Positions 52,683 through 61,891 of a DNA stretch of 64,000 bases are shown here, piece by piece; positions within the stretch are counted from its first letter, which is position 1, and each line of letters begins with the position of its first letter. Under the pieces are notes generated by a model. That model made no database searches and had not been told where the DNA came from. It saw nothing but the letters and a program-made list of their open reading frames with translations. Source of the DNA: Terrabacter sp. Root181 (GTDB lineage: Bacteria > Actinomycetota > Actinomycetes > Actinomycetales > Dermatophilaceae); NCBI RefSeq assembly GCF_001428505.1, contig NZ_LMHU01000011.1, forward strand, positions 19,742 to 83,741, read 5' to 3'. The translations under genes and the position numbers were made by a program.

Positions 52683-55600
52683 GCCCCGACCAGATGCGGC
52701 TCGCCGAAGGCCCGGACACGGCCAACCCGAGCATCGCGTCGTCCGAGTCCGTGGCCGGGTTCGTCGTCACACCGACGTCTCCCGAGAACCTCGGTCTGAA
52801 CTACTTCGACGGCAGGTTCCTTCGTGCCGACGATCTCAACTTCGAGCGTCTGGCACAGCGGGCGTACATCGACGTCGGCCGGCGGGCCGCGGGGTCGGGA
52901 TGCGGGTACGGACTCACGTTGTCCTCGACGGGCACCACCGTGACGGTGGGCTCCGGAGCCGGGATAGACAGGTCCGGCCGACTCATCTCACTCAACACCG
53001 CGGTCACGGTCGAGTTCGCACGGCTGGTGTCGTCGTCCGAGCAGCCAGATGCCTCGGTCGGGACGCCGCCCTCCGGCGTCTACATCGTTGCTCTCAGCCG
53101 GCAGACACAGCTCGCCGGCAACGCCGAGGTCCTTGGCCGGCTTTGCGACTGCGGGTGCACCTCGTCCAGCGACCGGCCGACGACGGTCGACGGCGTCCGC
53201 ATCTCCGCGCGGCTGATGCCGCCCCTGACCCTGCCACCCCCACCGGCAGGGCTCGCGGACGAGTCGAAGTTCCTCCGTTCACGGATCGCTTCAGCGTTCT
53301 TCGACGACGAGCGCGACCGCACGTGGACACCGGTGTCCGGCCAGTCCCTGTCCGCTGCGGGCTGGTCAGGGGGAGAGTCTCCCGACGCCGACCTGGGCGG
53401 CGTCGGGCTCGACATCGGCATCCTGCTGTGGAATGGCTCGAGTGTCGCGTGGCACGACGACTGGATCGCGCGGCGGGACCTGATGGAGACGCGACCGCGC
53501 ACCTACTGGGCGAACCAGGTCGAGCAGCGACCGTGGGCGGTCTTCATCGCACAGGTGCTGCAGTTCCAGAGTCAGCTCGCCAGCACCGACGCATCCGCGG
53601 CCAGCGGCGGCCTCACCGCGGCGGGGTTCGTCGCGGTCCCGCCGACCGGGTACCTCCGGGTGACCCCCACGACCGCGACCGCCCTGCGGAGCGATCTCGA
53701 GACGTTGTTCGGCGCCGGCATCGACCTCCGGGTCGGTGCGGTGCGGCGGGACCAGATCGCGCAGGAGTTCGAACGCGCCCAGCACATGGAGCGGATCTCG
53801 CTCGTTCGAGGACTGGCAGACCCGGCCCACCGTCAGCTGGTAGACGTCCTGGTCCCGGACGGGGTCGTCGAGGCGTCGACCGAAGGGTCGACGAGCCACG
53901 GGTTCAGCGTCGACTTCGTGCTGCCGCAACGCGTCAGGGAGCCTGGGCGCGAGCTCGGTCTGCGAGCGGCAGCGGACGCCGCGCGGCTGCGGTTCCAAGG
54001 GGTCGGTCGGTTCAGCACGAGCGGCGGCATCTCGGTCCGGGCCGCCGTGGCAGGGACGGACGCGCGCTCGATCAAGGAGGTAATGAGCGCCCTCACCGAG
54101 GTTGCCCGCGGTGCCACGACACTCGGGAGCGCGATTGCGACGATGCGCGCGCAGGCCTTCGGCACCGGCGGACTCTCCCACGAGCTGCTCCGCCAGGTTG
54201 CCCACGCCACGGCCCTGGGAGCAGCCCAGCATCGAGTCACTCGTAGCAGGGCGAGGTTCGTCAACGTTGCTGAGGCAGGCGGTCGCGTCGGGGCGCTGGG
54301 CGGCAGCCTCTGGGTCGGCATGGACCCCTTCGCCCTGGGCGACGGCAAGCAGACGATCATCCACGGCACGTGGGAGCACGTGATGCCACAGGCAGCGGCC
54401 ACGATCGGCATGCGCGTGCAGGTCGACGGGGTGCTCCAGCGGCTCTTCCTGACAGCGGGTCCCGGTGGCGAGAAACTCACGGTCCAGGTCGACGGGCTGG
54501 TCCGTGCCACGGGCTCCGGCGCTGCCGAGCAGAAGACGTCGTTCAGCAGGCGTATGGAGGTGACCCGGGACCAGTCGGGGCCGCAGTCCGACCTCACGCT
54601 GGTCGACGTCCGCTCCCGGGCGACGGTCACCGTGATGTGGCAGGGCTCGCCCATCGAGGCCACCGGGGACCTGGGTACGGCGGTTGCGAATGGACCCGAT
54701 GACGTGCAGGCGCAGTTCACCGCACAGGAGACCCAGGCCATCGACCAGCCGGGCAACGACTATCGCGACGCCGCGATCTCGGCCCTGCAGCTACTGGCCG
54801 GGCTCGATCCCAAGGACCCGTCGTACTTCGACGACAACCTCGCCCTGCTCTTCCCCGACCAGGGTGTCGAGGTCGGGCGCTCGGGCATCCGCCCGATCTA
54901 TGACTGGGTGCTGTTCCGGCGCCGCCTGCGCGAGGAGTATGCCGGATCGGCTGCCGGGCCGGAGCTGCGACCCGCGCAGGTCGCGGTGTGGGTGGCAACG
55001 GCCGAGACTGCGGACCAGGCGGAGCAGTACCGGAGGTTCCTGCTCACCGGGACTGCACCCGTGCCCTGGACCCCGACAGCCGTGCAGCTTGTCGTCTTCG
55101 ACCCCGGCACCGCCACCCTCCGCTCCTCAGCTGCCGAGTGGCGGCAACGCTATGAGGCGGCCCGGGGCAGCGACGCGCTGGTGTTGGCCGCATACGCGAG
55201 GTCGTCGTCCTCGACGGAACTCCCGGTTGGCCTGCCCCGGGCCAAGGCACTCGTCGCAGCGACGGCCCCGAGCGCGACGATGGACGCAGATGGCCAGTTC
55301 GAGATTCTGCCCAATCCGCCGGCGGCACAGATGTCGGTCGACACCGACGGCAGCATCTTCCTGATCGGCTACACCAGTGACGCCGTCGAGGTCGTTGCAG
55401 TAGACACGCTGGGCGACGCGGACCTGCTGAAGGCCGTGACGGACGGCGACGTCAAGCTCCTCGCCGCGGCTCCAGCCGACGTGTTCACCGTGCTCGCCAG
55501 CTCGAACCGGTCGGGGCAGCTGGTCGATCCGCCCGCCAAGGACGTCATTACGCGCCTTGACGAGTGGAAGGGCGACGTGGAGACGCAGCACGCCAGCTCG

Positions 55601-55798
55601 GGCATCTTCAGCGCGGTCATCTGGACGGCGACCGGCGTCAGCGACGCTCGGTCGACCCGAGCAGTCGATCGCGCGCAGTCGATCATCAAGGAGATCGGCC
55701 TCGACCCCGCGAATACCAAGGTTGCGGTCGACTTCCGCCCGGGGCCGGGAGTCGTCGCGCGGGTCTACGTGACCATCGTGACCATCGTCGAGGGGTGA
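52679..55798 (+). CDS. Large eCIS fibre-like protein (second of two related)
   Basis: The protein has 1,039 residues, coupled by ATGA to the previous gene. The start SPENLGLNYFDGRFLRADDL, NFERLAQRAYIDVGRRAAGS, CGYGLTLSS, followed by SGAGIDRSGRLISL, is an N-terminal domain recurring in eCIS loci. A Cys cluster RLCDCGCTSSS occurs near residue 158. The middle (450-700) has beta-rich repeats, and 680-1,039 is helical with several YRDAAISALQLLAGLDPKDP-like stretches. It could be a tail fibre or a substitute for the missing tape measure; I cannot decide between these. Confidence 0.62.
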   Translation: MSPDQMRLAEGPDTANPSIASSESVAGFVVTPTSPENLGLNYFDGRFLRADDLNFERLAQRAYIDVGRRAAGSGCGYGLTLSSTGTTVTVGSGAGIDRSGRLISLNTAVTVEFARLVSSSEQPDASVGTPPSGVYIVALSRQTQLAGNAEVLGRLCDCGCTSSSDRPTTVDGVRISARLMPPLTLPPPPAGLADESKFLRSRIASAFFDDERDRTWTPVSGQSLSAAGWSGGESPDADLGGVGLDIGILLWNGSSVAWHDDWIARRDLMETRPRTYWANQVEQRPWAVFIAQVLQFQSQLASTDASAASGGLTAAGFVAVPPTGYLRVTPTTATALRSDLETLFGAGIDLRVGAVRRDQIAQEFERAQHMERISLVRGLADPAHRQLVDVLVPDGVVEASTEGSTSHGFSVDFVLPQRVREPGRELGLRAAADAARLRFQGVGRFSTSGGISVRAAVAGTDARSIKEVMSALTEVARGATTLGSAIATMRAQAFGTGGLSHELLRQVAHATALGAAQHRVTRSRARFVNVAEAGGRVGALGGSLWVGMDPFALGDGKQTIIHGTWEHVMPQAAATIGMRVQVDGVLQRLFLTAGPGGEKLTVQVDGLVRATGSGAAEQKTSFSRRMEVTRDQSGPQSDLTLVDVRSRATVTVMWQGSPIEATGDLGTAVANGPDDVQAQFTAQETQAIDQPGNDYRDAAISALQLLAGLDPKDPSYFDDNLALLFPDQGVEVGRSGIRPIYDWVLFRRRLREEYAGSAAGPELRPAQVAVWVATAETADQAEQYRRFLLTGTAPVPWTPTAVQLVVFDPGTATLRSSAAEWRQRYEAARGSDALVLAAYARSSSSTELPVGLPRAKALVAATAPSATMDADGQFEILPNPPAAQMSVDTDGSIFLIGYTSDAVEVVAVDTLGDADLLKAVTDGDVKLLAAAPADVFTVLASSNRSGQLVDPPAKDVITRLDEWKGDVETQHASSGIFSAVIWTATGVSDARSTRAVDRAQSIIKEIGLDPANTKVAVDFRPGPGVVARVYVTIVTIVEG

Positions 55799-55802
55799 TG
55801 CC

Positions 55803-58800
55803 ATGGGCAGCGAGAGCGCCGGGGCGGACGCCGATCTCAAGAAGGCGCCCGACGCGAAGCCCGCCGTCAAGGACGCGCGGGACGGCACTGCCGCTGCCAG
55901 CACAACACCTACGGCGGCGACGCAGGGTCTGGGTCAACGCCAGCTCCAGCGGACGTCCGTCGTCGGCAGGTCCGGCGACGACGCCGAGCGCAAGGCCGAC
56001 CAGGCAGCCGACCATGTGATGCGCACGCCGGCACCCGTCCGGCCGGGCGGCGACACCGACGCGCCGCACGGTGCCGCGCCCGGGTTTGGAACCTCGTCAC
56101 AGGAGCCGGTGCGCCGCGCCGCAGACCCGGCCGCGGAGCAGAAGCCGCCCGGCCAGCCCACGGTGAAGCCCACGAACACCGGCGCCGGCGGCGGCGCCGG
56201 TCCGGACACGGCGACACCAGCCGGCCCCGCCCCAATGGTGGCCGCGCCCGCCGGAGCCGGCCAGACGCCCGCCGGGGCCGGCCAGCGGCCCGCCGAGTCG
56301 GCGACCCCGGCGCCCGAGCCAGAACCGCCGGCGCCGGCCGGATCAGCCCCGTCCCGCGAGACTCCGGTCGTGTCCCCCGAGCTCCAGGACTACCTGGACG
56401 CCAGCCGCGGCAAGGGCGCGCCACTCCCCGATGCCGTCCGCGCCGAGTTCGAGTCGCGATTCCAGCGACCGTTCGACGACGTCCGGGTCCACGACGACGC
56501 CGAGGCCGACAACGCCGCCCGTGGAATCGACGCGCTGGCGTTCACCCGTGGCAACGACATCTACTTCCGATCCGGCGCCTACGACCCGACGTCGGCAGTT
56601 GGCCGCTGGCTGCTGGCGCACGAGTTGACCCATGTGGTGCAGCAGCGGCCGGGTGTGAACCGGAAGGTGGCTCCTGGTCTGGGCGGCGCCATCATCCGTC
56701 GCGCCGACTCGAATGCCTCGAAATCGGCGTCCCCCTCACACGTCCCCGTGGGCACCAAAACCAAGGTCTCTAATGAGTTGGGCGCGATCGACACGGACGC
56801 GCATACCCTCACTTTCGATCAAATCATGGTCCCTGGCTTCAAGGTGGCGGGAACAAAATCTCCAATCGTCTGGCGGAAACTCTCTGAGAAGCGCCAGGAC
56901 AAGCAGCGCAGTATATGGCTCACGAATAAGGATAAGGTTCTGGGCCCGGCTTCGAAGGCATTGCAATCTAAGATCAAATCGTTGCCGGGGATGGCGGACG
57001 ACAAGGGCCCCTACAAACTTCAATTCAAGGGAGAAAAGAGCAGCAAGTTCTTCTACTTCGGGACGGTCGATGATATTGCGCCCCTCTTGGCGATTCCGCC
57101 TTGGAATAGAAGCGGGACATTTGCCCAGTGGGAGGTCGACCATATTCATGAACACCAGATCGGCGGACAGGACGTCATAGACAATTTCCAACTCCTAAAC
57201 CGGTCCGTCAATATGGCAGCAGGAGACGAGATAAAGAAGTTTGTGTCAACGCAGGTCAAGAATTTTCTCAAGCAGGCAAATCCAGAACTTGCCAAACCGC
57301 AGGACGAGCGGACGGTGCGAGCGGACGACTGGACGGTGTCCTGGAAGCTGGCGGCAGCGAGCAACTTCCCGGAACCCGCCAAGGACAAATACTTCGAGCT
57401 CAAGGAAATGGAGCAGATTGAGGCGATGGCTGGCCTCTCAAAGCTGGACGATGAGGCGGTCGACAGGCTTGAGGGCACTCAGGATACACTTGCCATCTAT
57501 CGCGACAAGGCAGGCGGGCACGTCAGCAATCCCAAGAAGAAGGACGCAGGAAAGAGCAACATCTCAGGCCCAGCCACGTACGACTACAAGTCGGTGATCG
57601 GGTTCAACAAGCTGCGCTCTGTGGTCTGGAAGCACGACGGCCCGAACCACGACACAACGGGTGAGGTCGGGACGATCAGCGGGATCGCGTTCGAGGACCG
57701 TGGCCTTACAAGGCCACTGGCCCAGGGCCCGATTTCCTTGTTGGGAATCCCCAACGTGGTTCCCTGGGGTGGCTACATCGACCAAAAGTCGATAGAGGCT
57801 ATGCGATCGAAGCCACCAGTTGAGGTCCGCGGTGCGAGTCCGGTAGCCTTCGACACGCTCGAGGCGGACATGGACCTCGGCCTTTCGGGCAGAGGCCTCA
57901 TACCCAAGCCCTCTTGGAAGATCCTTGAGAAGGCGTCAATCTACGTCATCTCGAAGGATGGCGAGCTAGGCATCGAAGCGACGATCACTGGCGGCGAGCT
58001 GTCACTCCCCGGCCCGCTCCATGTGACTGGGGGCGCGCTGACGTTGTCGGCCACAACCGGAGGCCTTGAGGTGAGCGGCGAGGTCGGCATACGGATCGAC
58101 AAGCTCGCGACGGGTTCTATCGGAGCGGCCGCCAAGAAGGGCGCGACTGGCACGGCCTTTGCGCTTCAGGGCAGCCTGGACTTCGATTCCAAAATGTTCG
58201 AGCCGGCGAGGATTAGGGTCTCATACGAACAGGGCAGCTGGGGAGCCGAGGGTGAGCTCGGCGTGCCTCCCGGCAAGGTCAAAGGCATCAAGTCAGCGAG
58301 AGCGCGGGTCGGTATCTCGGATGAGGCGATCACGGCCGACGGCGAGTTCGTGCCAGCGATCAAGGGCGTGAAGAAGGGGACCCTGGGTTTCAAGTACGAC
58401 GAGAAGAACGGTGCCGAGATCACGGGGCTGATCGAGCTCGGCGAGGGGATCCCCGGGATCAAGAGCGGCAAGCTGGCGGCGACGATCAAGGAAGGGTCGG
58501 ACAAACACTCGCTGAGCGGCGACCTCGCGCTCGAGCCGTCGATCCCCGGTGTGACGGGGAAGATCACCGGACGGTACGAGGACGGCGCCTTCGCGGTCGA
58601 TGCGCAGCTGGGCTACGAGAAGGGTTTCGCCAAGGGCACGGTCCACGTCGGAGCCACGAACCAGGCCATCGGTCCGGACGGAAAGCCCGCCGGGCCGCCC
58701 AAGGCCGACGGGAGGCTTGCCGTTTTCGGCGACGGCACGGTCACGCTCCAGCTCACCCCTTGGCTCCGTGGCACGGTCGGCCTGAAGCTCACTCCCGACG

Positions 58801-59531
58801 GCCAGGTCGAGGTGAGCGGCGAGGTCGCGCTGCCACCGACGTTCGACGTGTTCGACGTGCAGCCGATCGACAAGGAGCTGCTTTCCCTTCGTGTCGACAT
58901 CCCGATCGTCGGCGTCGCCGTTGCGGGCCAACGGATCGGGATCTTCGCCTCGATAGGCGGGGCAGTCCGAGTCGAGGCCGGGGTCGGGCCCGGGCAGTTG
59001 CGCGACACCGTGTTGAAGGTGGTCTACAACCCGGCCAAGCCCGAGGACACCACCGTCTCAGGCAACGCCAAGTTCGCCGTTCCAGCCTTCGCGTACCTGC
59101 GGCTGTCGGTTGACGGATCCGTCGGCGCGGGAATACCCGTGGTGAGCGCCAAGGCGGGCCTCGAGGTGTTCGGCGAGATCGGGGTCTTCGGTGAGGCGTC
59201 GGCTGCGAGCACGGTGACCTGGACGCCCACTGCCGGAGTCGTCCTCGACGCCAAGGGTGAGATCTTCGTCGAGCCGAAGTTCAAGTTCGGTATCAACGCG
59301 TTTGTCGACGTGAGCGCCGACCTGTGGCTCACCACCGTCGAGCTGTACCACCAGACGTGGAATCTAGCGGCCTTTGAGTACGGATCGAACCTCAGGTTCG
59401 GGCTCACGCTGCCCATCCACTACGAGTCGAGCAAGCCGTTCGCGGTGTCATACGACCAGATTCAGTGGACGATCCCGCACATCGAGCCCAAGGAACTCAT
59501 CAGTGGCTTGGTCAAGCAGATTGTCGGCTAG
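55803..59531 (+). CDS. DUF4157 (eCIS core) effector with HNH-like nuclease module
   Basis: The protein has 1,242 residues. Residues 1-190 are disordered and Ala/Pro-rich, with an early AERKADQAADHVMR segment. Residues 196-285 form the DUF4157 domain with the metallopeptidase-like HELTH (273-277). Residues 440-475 read VDHIHEHQIGGQDVIDNFQL and LNRSVN: the D446-H447 ... N461 ... N470 spacing fits an HNH endonuclease, possibly the toxin. From about 660 to the end come many beta-rich repeats (GELGIEATITGGELSLPGPL and similar). The coding stretch for residues 310-600 is visibly poorer in GC than its flanks. The gene lies at the cargo end of the eCIS operon, so it is the likely payload. ATG 55803 follows the stop by 4 nt. 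Confidence 0.83.
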   Translation: MGSESAGADADLKKAPDAKPAVKDARDGTAAASTTPTAATQGLGQRQLQRTSVVGRSGDDAERKADQAADHVMRTPAPVRPGGDTDAPHGAAPGFGTSSQEPVRRAADPAAEQKPPGQPTVKPTNTGAGGGAGPDTATPAGPAPMVAAPAGAGQTPAGAGQRPAESATPAPEPEPPAPAGSAPSRETPVVSPELQDYLDASRGKGAPLPDAVRAEFESRFQRPFDDVRVHDDAEADNAARGIDALAFTRGNDIYFRSGAYDPTSAVGRWLLAHELTHVVQQRPGVNRKVAPGLGGAIIRRADSNASKSASPSHVPVGTKTKVSNELGAIDTDAHTLTFDQIMVPGFKVAGTKSPIVWRKLSEKRQDKQRSIWLTNKDKVLGPASKALQSKIKSLPGMADDKGPYKLQFKGEKSSKFFYFGTVDDIAPLLAIPPWNRSGTFAQWEVDHIHEHQIGGQDVIDNFQLLNRSVNMAAGDEIKKFVSTQVKNFLKQANPELAKPQDERTVRADDWTVSWKLAAASNFPEPAKDKYFELKEMEQIEAMAGLSKLDDEAVDRLEGTQDTLAIYRDKAGGHVSNPKKKDAGKSNISGPATYDYKSVIGFNKLRSVVWKHDGPNHDTTGEVGTISGIAFEDRGLTRPLAQGPISLLGIPNVVPWGGYIDQKSIEAMRSKPPVEVRGASPVAFDTLEADMDLGLSGRGLIPKPSWKILEKASIYVISKDGELGIEATITGGELSLPGPLHVTGGALTLSATTGGLEVSGEVGIRIDKLATGSIGAAAKKGATGTAFALQGSLDFDSKMFEPARIRVSYEQGSWGAEGELGVPPGKVKGIKSARARVGISDEAITADGEFVPAIKGVKKGTLGFKYDEKNGAEITGLIELGEGIPGIKSGKLAATIKEGSDKHSLSGDLALEPSIPGVTGKITGRYEDGAFAVDAQLGYEKGFAKGTVHVGATNQAIGPDGKPAGPPKADGRLAVFGDGTVTLQLTPWLRGTVGLKLTPDGQVEVSGEVALPPTFDVFDVQPIDKELLSLRVDIPIVGVAVAGQRIGIFASIGGAVRVEAGVGPGQLRDTVLKVVYNPAKPEDTTVSGNAKFAVPAFAYLRLSVDGSVGAGIPVVSAKAGLEVFGEIGVFGEASAASTVTWTPTAGVVLDAKGEIFVEPKFKFGINAFVDVSADLWLTTVELYHQTWNLAAFEYGSNLRFGLTLPIHYESSKPFAVSYDQIQWTIPHIEPKELISGLVKQIVG

Positions 59532-59545
59532 AACGGGAGACGAAG

Positions 59546-60505
59546 ATGGCCGGGCTCGATGAATCACCTGCCAAGAACTCCGTGAACCGGGGTGCCGTGC
59601 GGCTGGCCGAGGGAGATGTCGAAGGCGCGGAGTCGCTGTTCCGTGAGGCGATCGCGGTAGACCCCAGGAACCCCATTGCGCACGCGAACCTCGGTTACGT
59701 ACTCGCGTTGACGGACCGGCATACCGAGGCGATCGACGAGTCCGAACAGGCGCTCGCGCTCGAGCCCGAGCGCACCGCCCCATGGGCGCACATCGGCATG
59801 TCCCGACTTGCGCTCGGTGAGATCAGCGCAGGCTTGTCTGCGCTGTCCCAGGCGGTCCGGCTAGACCCGCGCAACCACTTCGCATGGCATGCGCTGGGGC
59901 GAGCCCTCCTTGCCCTGGGACGGGCCGAGGAGGCCGAACGAGCATGGGCATCTGCTGTAGCCGTCCGGCCAAATGATGTCGACCTGCTGATCGGCCTGGC
60001 CGTTGCACTCTCGGTGGGTGGCCGCACGGGCGAGGCGGTCCACATACTGCATCGAGCCACCGCGCAGGCGCCACGGTCCAGCCGGGTCTGGACCCAGCTT
60101 GGTGTCGCCTCCTTGGTCAACCATGACCACGGCACGGCCGGCGAGGCCCTACTCAACGCGATCGAACTCGACCCCGACGATCTCGATGCGCGATTCCATC
60201 TCGCCCTCCTTCACGTGCTGGTCGGTGCCGTGGACGAGGCGGTGACCGCCCTCACGGGGCTGGCCGTCGGCGACACGCAGGTTGCATCCGAGGCCCGAGC
60301 CCTCCTCGCTCGGATTGACGATTCGACTGGCTTCCCGGAACGCATTGCAAAGAGCGCCTGGACCGCCGGCCAGTTCGTGCAGACCGGTACGGCCGGGGGC
60401 CAGGCGAGGCGCACTGGGACGGCACTGCGTGGCAGGAAGGCCGGGCGCCCTGAATCGAGGGCTGGGAGGGATGGGTCAACTAGTGGGCCGGGGGATCGCA
60501 ACTGA
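59546..60505 (+). CDS. Tetratricopeptide-repeat protein at the end of the eCIS operon
   Basis: The protein has 319 residues with about six TPR units covering 12-260 (GAVRLAEGDVEGAESLFREA, AHANLGYVLALTDRHTEAID, SQAVRLDPRNHFAWHALGRA). A basic Gly/Arg-rich tail follows. GGAGA stands 6 nt before the ATG, 14 nt after the effector stop. TPR proteins of secretion systems often act as effector chaperones or adaptors; here it could load or neutralise the DUF4157 effector. No immunity family is recognised. Confidence 0.82.
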   Translation: MAGLDESPAKNSVNRGAVRLAEGDVEGAESLFREAIAVDPRNPIAHANLGYVLALTDRHTEAIDESEQALALEPERTAPWAHIGMSRLALGEISAGLSALSQAVRLDPRNHFAWHALGRALLALGRAEEAERAWASAVAVRPNDVDLLIGLAVALSVGGRTGEAVHILHRATAQAPRSSRVWTQLGVASLVNHDHGTAGEALLNAIELDPDDLDARFHLALLHVLVGAVDEAVTALTGLAVGDTQVASEARALLARIDDSTGFPERIAKSAWTAGQFVQTGTAGGQARRTGTALRGRKAGRPESRAGRDGSTSGPGDRN

Positions 60506-61891
60506 ACGTACCTATCTCAAAGAGACCCGATACCCAGAAGGGCTTTGTACCGACCTCGGAATCAGCAGCGTGCACGGCGTCCTCAGCCGAGGGACACCCC
60601 CGTCGGAACGCGCGTGGATGTCGATGTGGCCAGGATCCTGGACGGCCTGTCGACCAGTCCGCTGGCGCTGCCCATCGTCAGAGGATGAGGTCTACGTCGT
60701 CTTTGGATGATGGCGCGCCAAGGGAGCCTCAAGTACCCGATCCGCGACTCGCTGCACGCCAAGGAAGGAGCACGGTTCGGCGCCCGGTCACCGTGTGTCT
60801 GCCAAAACACCATGGGGGCCTGAGGTCAGGCTGTCTCTTCAACCGTAGCGTCGTTCGAGGGGCATGGCCCGAGCGAGACATATGTGGCCAAGAAAGGTGC
60901 GAGCGCGAGGGCAATAGCCGCGCGGGCGACCGGCCCCGTTCCCGGAGTCGCGCCGCTTGGCTGCCTTCGAGTTGGACGGCCACCCGGTCACTGTGGACAT
61001 GGTCAGGCCTCCGCCGTATTCACCGCGGGGGAGCAGACTGCCGACCTAGGCCAGTCTTTGGCGTTCCCGAATGTCGCATTGTCGGCGGAATCTCTTCATG
61101 GGCCGGCCGGCCGGTGGACTCGCCACGATGGGGCGCTGACAATGCGGTTTGGCCCCGCCGGGTCCGCGACCCGACGCACGCGATTCGGCAAAGCGCGCCC
61201 ACGCCGGAGTGCCGTGCACCAAAGCCATGCTTAGTTCGGTGAGTTGCGGCGTAGCGGTCGGTGCACGATGTGCAGCGGTCCCTAGAGCGGTCTGACAGTG
61301 AACGTGCCGGCGTCCTCGATGAGCAGCACGCCGGCACCCTTGCCGAGGGGCTCGACGTGCGGTCCCATCACCGGGCTACGACGGTGACCGCGTCATGGGG
61401 TCTTCATCGGAAGCCCGAAGAAGACCGAAGAAGACCGATGCATCCAAATGCGTCGCCCAGATCAACATGCGGCTCAGAAGATCGTCATGGCGAAGATTCA
61501 GGCGAAGCATGCGAGGAACTTGTGGCGATAGGACGCAGCCCGAGGTGAATGCCACATCCCCGCCGCCTCGGGCGCCATGAGTTGGGACAGGTGGGAAATG
61601 CACTCGGAGAAGTTGTCCGCAAGGTATGCGAAGAGCCTGGCGTTCCTCCAGGCCCAGAGGACGGTAACGGGATCCTGCGTGACCAGATGGCGCGCCGCAG
61701 GGATGGCTCGCCGTTGTGTGGCGCGACTTCGGCGCCCCGGCGGACGGTGTTCACCCGCTGATGAACTCCTCAGGCTCACTCATCCCTTTGTGTTTCACCA
61801 GCGTCACCCTTGCTGGCCAGAGGACTGGTTGGCAAAGGCGCTCGCTCACGCGTGACCCGCGGCGTGACACGCGGCAGGAACGCTGTAACGT
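60506..61891. other. 1.4-kb stretch without a recognised gene
   Basis: Open frames here have low-quality compositions, and I could not name any. Two spots look like gene remnants: 60590-60690 (plus strand, VDVDVARILDGLSTSPLALP before a stop) and 61498-61700 (minus strand, VTVLWAWRNARLFAYLADNF, then SECISHLSQL). A hairpin with 9-bp arms, GTGCCGGCG and CGCCGGCAC, lies at 61304-61337. The stretch might be a decayed cargo region after the eCIS operon. Confidence 0.4.

Noticed and set aside
60590..60690. Protein-like end VDVDVARILDGLSTSPLALP as a real gene end
   Set aside because: Only about 30 codons have this character, with no start codon or family match; kept as a possible remnant only.
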